Shown: positions 60,839 to 64,000 of the stretch, in pieces
Position numbering within the stretch: position 1 is the first letter of the stretch
Layout of the letters: each line of letters opens with the position of its first letter
Assembly (NCBI RefSeq): GCF_014196115.1
Contig: NZ_JACIDB010000011.1
Coordinates: 1-64,000, forward strand
DNA: 64,000 bases
Origin: Sphingomonas aquatilis
GTDB taxonomy: Bacteria; Pseudomonadota; Alphaproteobacteria; Sphingomonadales; Sphingomonadaceae
Reading direction: 5' to 3'
Position numbers and translations under genes: made by a program
The notes under the pieces: model-generated
Seen by the model: only the letters and a program-made list of their open reading frames with translations
Databases searched by the model: none
Told to the model about the DNA's origin: nothing

Positions 60839-61492
60839 ATGTGCACCAACTACCGCCGCACCAAGGGCTTCGATCAAGTCTGCGAGGAGTTCTACGAGAC
60901 GCGCATCCCCGTACGCTTTCCCGAGCGTCATCAGGCACCCAATCTGGAGCCGCAGCCCGAGGTTCGTCCCACCAATCGCGCGGTCGTCTTGCGCGCGCAG
61001 GAGGACGGGGTTGCGCTGACCTGGATGCGCTGGGGATTGATCCCCTTCTTCCATAAGGGGCCGGTCAGCGGCTGGAAGGCTGCGACGTTCAATGCCCGTG
61101 CCGAGGGCGTGAAGACGGCGCCGTCGTTTCGCGATGCCTTCAAGCGACGCCGCTGCCTCATCGCTGCCGAAGGGTGGGTCGAGTGGAAGGGGGAGGGCAA
61201 GCCGAAACCCAAATTCTACGTCGCTCCGCGGGACGGCGCACCGATCTGCTTCGCCGGCCTGTGGGATCGGGCGAGGACGCAGGACGCGGGCGAGATCGAG
61301 AGCTTCACGATGGTGACGCAGCCGCCGGGCGCGCTGAGTGATCTCCATGACCGCGCGCCGGTTGTGTTGCGGCAGGAGGATTGGGCGCGTTGGCTCGATC
61401 TGGAGGCGCCGGTCGATGACCTGCTGACGACCGAGCCCGCCGATCTCTATAGCATCCGGCCGTTTCACGAGGTCACCGGCGGCCTGCTCTGA
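60839..61492 (+). CDS. SRAP-domain protein (YedK/HMCES family)
   Basis: 217 residues. The catalytic Cys is residue 2 (MCTNYRRTKG). NARAEGVKTAPSFRDAFKRR, CLIAAEGWVEWKG (Glu) and LHDRAPVVL (His) are the SRAP signatures. It forms a thiazolidine cross-link with abasic sites in single-stranded DNA, shielding them from breakage. On a conjugative element, placed in the region that enters first as single strand, it would protect incoming DNA. Confidence 0.93.
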   Translation: MCTNYRRTKGFDQVCEEFYETRIPVRFPERHQAPNLEPQPEVRPTNRAVVLRAQEDGVALTWMRWGLIPFFHKGPVSGWKAATFNARAEGVKTAPSFRDAFKRRRCLIAAEGWVEWKGEGKPKPKFYVAPRDGAPICFAGLWDRARTQDAGEIESFTMVTQPPGALSDLHDRAPVVLRQEDWARWLDLEAPVDDLLTTEPADLYSIRPFHEVTGGLL

Positions 61493-61505
61493 GGCCGTCA
61501 GGTAG

Positions 61506-61697
61506 TCAGCCGTCGGCCTCGTCGATCAGCTTCTGCACGCGGGCGATGGGGTTATCGTCGATCGGTCGGATCGTCTCGTCGCATCCCGGACAATCGATCG
61601 TCCGCGCGAGGCGAAGCGTCTTGAACGCGATGTTGAGTGTCCGACCGCACGCCGGGCATTCGGTTTGCGCGGCGATGTCATCGAGCTCGTGCGCCAT
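61506..61697 (-). CDS. Small zinc-ribbon protein
   Basis: 63 residues from an ATG at 61697. Cys pairs in TECPACGRTLNIAF and IDCPGCDETIRP form a zinc ribbon (CPxCG...CPGC). The C-terminus NPIARVQKLIDEADG is helical. Convergent with the SRAP gene. Function unknown. Confidence 0.7.
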   Translation of the reverse strand: MAHELDDIAAQTECPACGRTLNIAFKTLRLARTIDCPGCDETIRPIDDNPIARVQKLIDEADG

Positions 61698-61830
61698 CGC
61701 GCGACGATAGCCGGGATCAGCGGATCTGGTGAGCCGGTGAACCGCTCCACCGGGCCCGGGCGGGTTCGATGCCCGCCCGGGCCCTTGGTCGAGACGGGGA
61801 GGGGAGGGGGGCCTTTCAGCCCCCGGGATG

Positions 61831-61995
61831 TCAGGCAAAAGGGTCGTATTCGTTGACGATGATGTGCGAGCTGTCGTGATCTTCGGCGGTGATGACGGCG
61901 TATTGGGTGCCGATGGCGATGACCATGGTGGCGACCATGAGGCTGCGGGCGAGGCTGAGGGCGGATTTGCGGGCGATCCAGATGTCGTTGAACAT
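61831..61995 (-). CDS. Small single-TM protein
   Basis: 54 residues from an ATG at 61995. MFNDIWIARKSALSLARS is followed by a short hydrophobic stretch (LMVATMVIAIGTQYAVI) and a polar tail ending NEYDPFA. The start is preferred over 62028, where no ribosome site lies; GGAG (in reverse at about 62002) precedes it. Confidence 0.55.
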   Translation of the reverse strand: MFNDIWIARKSALSLARSLMVATMVIAIGTQYAVITAEDHDSSHIIVNEYDPFA

Positions 61996-62633
61996 GTCCG
62001 AGGCTCCTGTGAAGCCGACGGGGTTCATCCCCGCTCGACAGGCGCCCGACAGGACGGGGAGGGGCCGCGATCACTTTTTGCCGGCACGGCAAAAAGCCGT
62101 AGCGAAGCGCCCGGACCCTTCACGGGTTGATCGTACAAGGACCCGCACCGGCCCAAGGATTGCGCCTCCAAGAGCGGGGTGAACCTCGTCGGCCGGGAGC
62201 GTCGTGGCTGAAGCACTGGGCCGCCCTCGACGTCCACCACGTCGGCGATCCGGTCGCTCCCTTTCCTCGCGCGCCCACTCCGCGTGCCGCGATGGCAAGA
62301 CCAGTGCTATGCGCCAGCGATCCTATTGCGCTCGACAGGCACAGCGCGCCGGTTGCCTGCGATCGGCCCCGTTGTGCGCCACTGCCTTCGTCAGCTGATC
62401 GTCACCCGGATGGGCCGAGACCCGTCAGGGGCTCGGTGGAGCGTCAAGCGGAATAGAGCGGCGGTCCCGGCGACAGCCGGGAGACGTCGACGATGTGTTC
62501 TGCTACGGGGACTGGAACAGCAGCGTCATACCTGCGGTGCGTTGCCGGTCGAGGTCGGATACTGATCCTTCGCACCGGGCAAGGGGAGGGGGTACCGCCG
62601 GCATGGGTGCCCCACCCGCCTGCAAAGCATCGA
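61996..62633. other. Gene-poor stretch with one hairpin
   Basis: About 640 bases. Apart from the inverted repeat at 62074 nothing was recognised. Open frames are chance readings without ribosome sites. Confidence 0.45.
62074..62096. repeat. Perfect 10-bp inverted repeat
   Basis: Arms CTTTTTGCCG and CGGCAAAAAG with a three-base loop GCA. The A/T runs are inside the stem, so it is not a standard terminator although transcripts from either side could pause there. Confidence 0.6.
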
Positions 62634-63098
62634 TCAGTCGAAGCCCTCGCGCGGCGGCTGCGCGCTCGGCGGGACGTAGGTGGCATTCTTGACCGTCTCC
62701 TCGTGACGCAAAACCCAGTCGAGCGGACCGGTAGGCCAGAAGCGGGCCGGCGCGATGACGCGGCCATCGAACTCAAGCGGCGTCGCGTAGCGGGTGGCGA
62801 CAGCGGCGAGCACGTTCAGGATGATGAGCGTCAGCAGCAGCCAGAGCAGGCTGCAGAGTGCTGTCCGGCCCATGCCGGTTGCGCCTCCGAACCAACCCAG
62901 GCCGCTCGTCATCGTGACCGCGAGGCCCTGCGCGGCGAGAAGGCCGACAATCCCCGCCGGCACCATCAGCTTGAGACGCAGGATCGCCGACCAGAATAGT
63001 CCGGCGATGAGGTGGGGCAGCAGCAACACGCCGATGCCGATGGCGATGAGCCGCGCATCGTCGGGAAGCGCTGCAAGGAAGGCAGGATCGAAACGCAT
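62634..63098 (-). CDS. Three-TM hypothetical membrane protein
   Basis: 154 residues. Hydrophobic stretches at about 17-40 (LIAIGIGVLLLPHLIAGLFW), 45-65 and 80-103 (LLWLLLTLIILNVLAAVA), then a soluble C-terminus (LEFDGRVIAPARFWPTGPLD). Its ATG overlaps the upstream gene's stop by one base, so both are made together. Family unknown. Confidence 0.7.
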   Translation of the reverse strand: MRFDPAFLAALPDDARLIAIGIGVLLLPHLIAGLFWSAILRLKLMVPAGIVGLLAAQGLAVTMTSGLGWFGGATGMGRTALCSLLWLLLTLIILNVLAAVATRYATPLEFDGRVIAPARFWPTGPLDWVLRHEETVKNATYVPPSAQPPREGFD

Positions 63099-64000
63099 CA
63101 GCGCAGCAGCCAGGACAAGCCCTGTGCCACGGCAGCGCGGGCACGTTCGCGCTTGCCGACAGGGGGGGGCGGTGCGGGAGCGGGATCTGCGTCAGGAAGG
63201 ACGGAGGTTAGCGCCTGCTCTGAATAGTTCAGCACCAGCATGTTTCGGATACGCGCGGCGGGGAGGTAGATGGCGCCGCCAACCGGCTTTGCCTCCTCCA
63301 CCACCAGTCCGGCAGCGACCGACGCGCCCGCATCGTCACGCCGCATCATCGAGCCCCAGCTGCGCGGCAAGCTGAGATGACCCTTCTCCTTGGGTTTGCC
63401 GCCGATCATGTAGATGAAGCGATTGGGCTCCGACAGGGTCAGCGCCTTGATCTCGCCGTCGTCCGACAGACGGATATCGGCGATCCCTCCCGCGTAGCCG
63501 AGGCCGCGACCGTCTTCGACCGCGTCGGTGAGGACATAGGCGAGCTGGAAATAGCCATGGTTCGTCGGATCGATGATGTGCTGGAATGCCCAGCCCTGGG
63601 TGTGGCTGTCGAGCCCGTCGAGCACCAGCGCCAATCCCCTGTGCCGGATCATGACGGCGACGAGATAGGACAGGAAGATGAGGATGAAGGCAAACTCGAT
63701 CAGGCCGAGCGGCTCGCCCGGGCCGAGTTCGCGGGCATTGGGACCTGAGGTCGGGCGGATCATCAAACCGGCGACGACGCGATAAGGCGAGACCAGCCCA
63801 GGTCGTTCGGGCCCGCTGAGAATTGCGACGATCCCGTCGCACACGATCGCACCGAACAGATGCGCCGCGAGGCTGATGCCACCCGCCAGCGCGAGGCTGT
63901 TGAGCGCGGTAAGCGGTTGATCGGGCCGTCGTACGCCGTGGCGTCGGCCCAGATTGTTCCAGAAGATAAGCCCGGTGATGCCCGGGAGCAGCCACAGCAG
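63098..64000 (-). CDS. Membrane protein, 5' end outside the window
   Basis: The frame is open to position 64000, so the start is outside; at least 300 residues are visible. Membrane helices: LLWLLPGITGLIFWNN at the visible start, a second near ALAGGISLAAHLFGAIV, and a third at IEFAFILIFLSYLVAVMI. The soluble C-terminal domain has GWAFQHIIDPTNHGYFQLAYVL and YMIGGKPKEKGHLSLP. The LPG-start helix and the beta-rich tail recall DUF6338, but this is tentative. Operon with the next small membrane gene. Confidence 0.65.
   Translation of the reverse strand: MLWLLPGITGLIFWNNLGRRHGVRRPDQPLTALNSLALAGGISLAAHLFGAIVCDGIVAILSGPERPGLVSPYRVVAGLMIRPTSGPNARELGPGEPLGLIEFAFILIFLSYLVAVMIRHRGLALVLDGLDSHTQGWAFQHIIDPTNHGYFQLAYVLTDAVEDGRGLGYAGGIADIRLSDDGEIKALTLSEPNRFIYMIGGKPKEKGHLSLPRSWGSMMRRDDAGASVAAGLVVEEAKPVGGAIYLPAARIRNMLVLNYSEQALTSVLPDADPAPAPPPPVGKRERARAAVAQGLSWLLR

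Noticed and set aside
62074..62096. Rho-independent terminator
   Set aside because: T and A runs are inside the stem and no T-run follows on either strand.

Overview
The window looks like a conjugative replicon, or a very large integrated conjugative element, of a GC-rich alphaproteobacterium. A sphingomonad is the best guess, from codon and GC style, the cyo/FixLJ/FNR gene style and the VirB/VirD4 transfer genes; this is an inference, since no rRNA or tRNA gene was seen. It falls into an oxygen-response block, a mobile defence block, a complete transfer apparatus, a second defence block, and a mobilisation/partition/leading region.

1-22 kb, micro-oxic respiration and redox signalling. After a transposase gene cut by the window edge come a degenerate HWE-type histidine kinase and an L,D-transpeptidase. 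Next is an operon of a two-TM ion channel, a haem-PAS FixL kinase, FixJ and a lone receiver. A universal stress protein, an FNR-type regulator, an OmpW porin, the anaerobic coproporphyrinogen oxidase HemN, a flavodoxin-fold quinone reductase, an MFS carrier, the cytochrome bo3 oxidase operon cyoABCD with a SURF1 gene, an alcohol dehydrogenase, a second Usp and a MASE1-PAS-GGDEF cyclase follow. Palindromic FNR boxes sit before cyoA and before a 35-residue membrane peptide gene opposite hemN, with a weaker one before ompW. The block reads as one oxygen-limitation regulon.

22-30.9 kb, defence block 1. A serine recombinase is followed by two tandem AbrB/PIN (VapBC-like) toxin-antitoxin pairs. Eight bases after the second toxin begins a Hachiman-type pair: HamA (DUF1837, PD-(D/E)xK residues visible) and HamB (1211 aa helicase). 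A recombinase relic, two small HTH regulators and a resolvase-derived HTH protein follow.

31-45.6 kb, a full type IV secretion system in one tightly packed + strand operon: M15-like peptidase, TrbM-like protein, virB1, LPD7-domain protein, virB2-virB6 with an exclusion-type lipoprotein, virB7-virB11 and virD4. It ends at a decayed IS5-type transposase.

46-52 kb, defence block 2. A minus strand group (frameshifted HNH nuclease, AbiGi-like protein, DUF2026 protein with a Cys-His-Asp arrangement) lies divergent from a SIR2-APAZ plus short Argonaute pair (SPARSA-like).

52-64 kb, mobilisation and maintenance. A coiled-coil protein, a MOBP relaxase and a MobC-like protein overlap one another. Immediately upstream is an oriT-like site matching the T-DNA border/RP4 nic core. 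Then come a small divergent gene, a ParA with a small partner, and a ~1 kb region of 17-bp iteron-like repeats. A long multi-stem structure that may be an RNA or a DNA site follows. The last part holds small leading-region genes (DUF3768, an SRAP/YedK protein, zinc-ribbon and membrane proteins). No replication initiator and no CRISPR array were seen.
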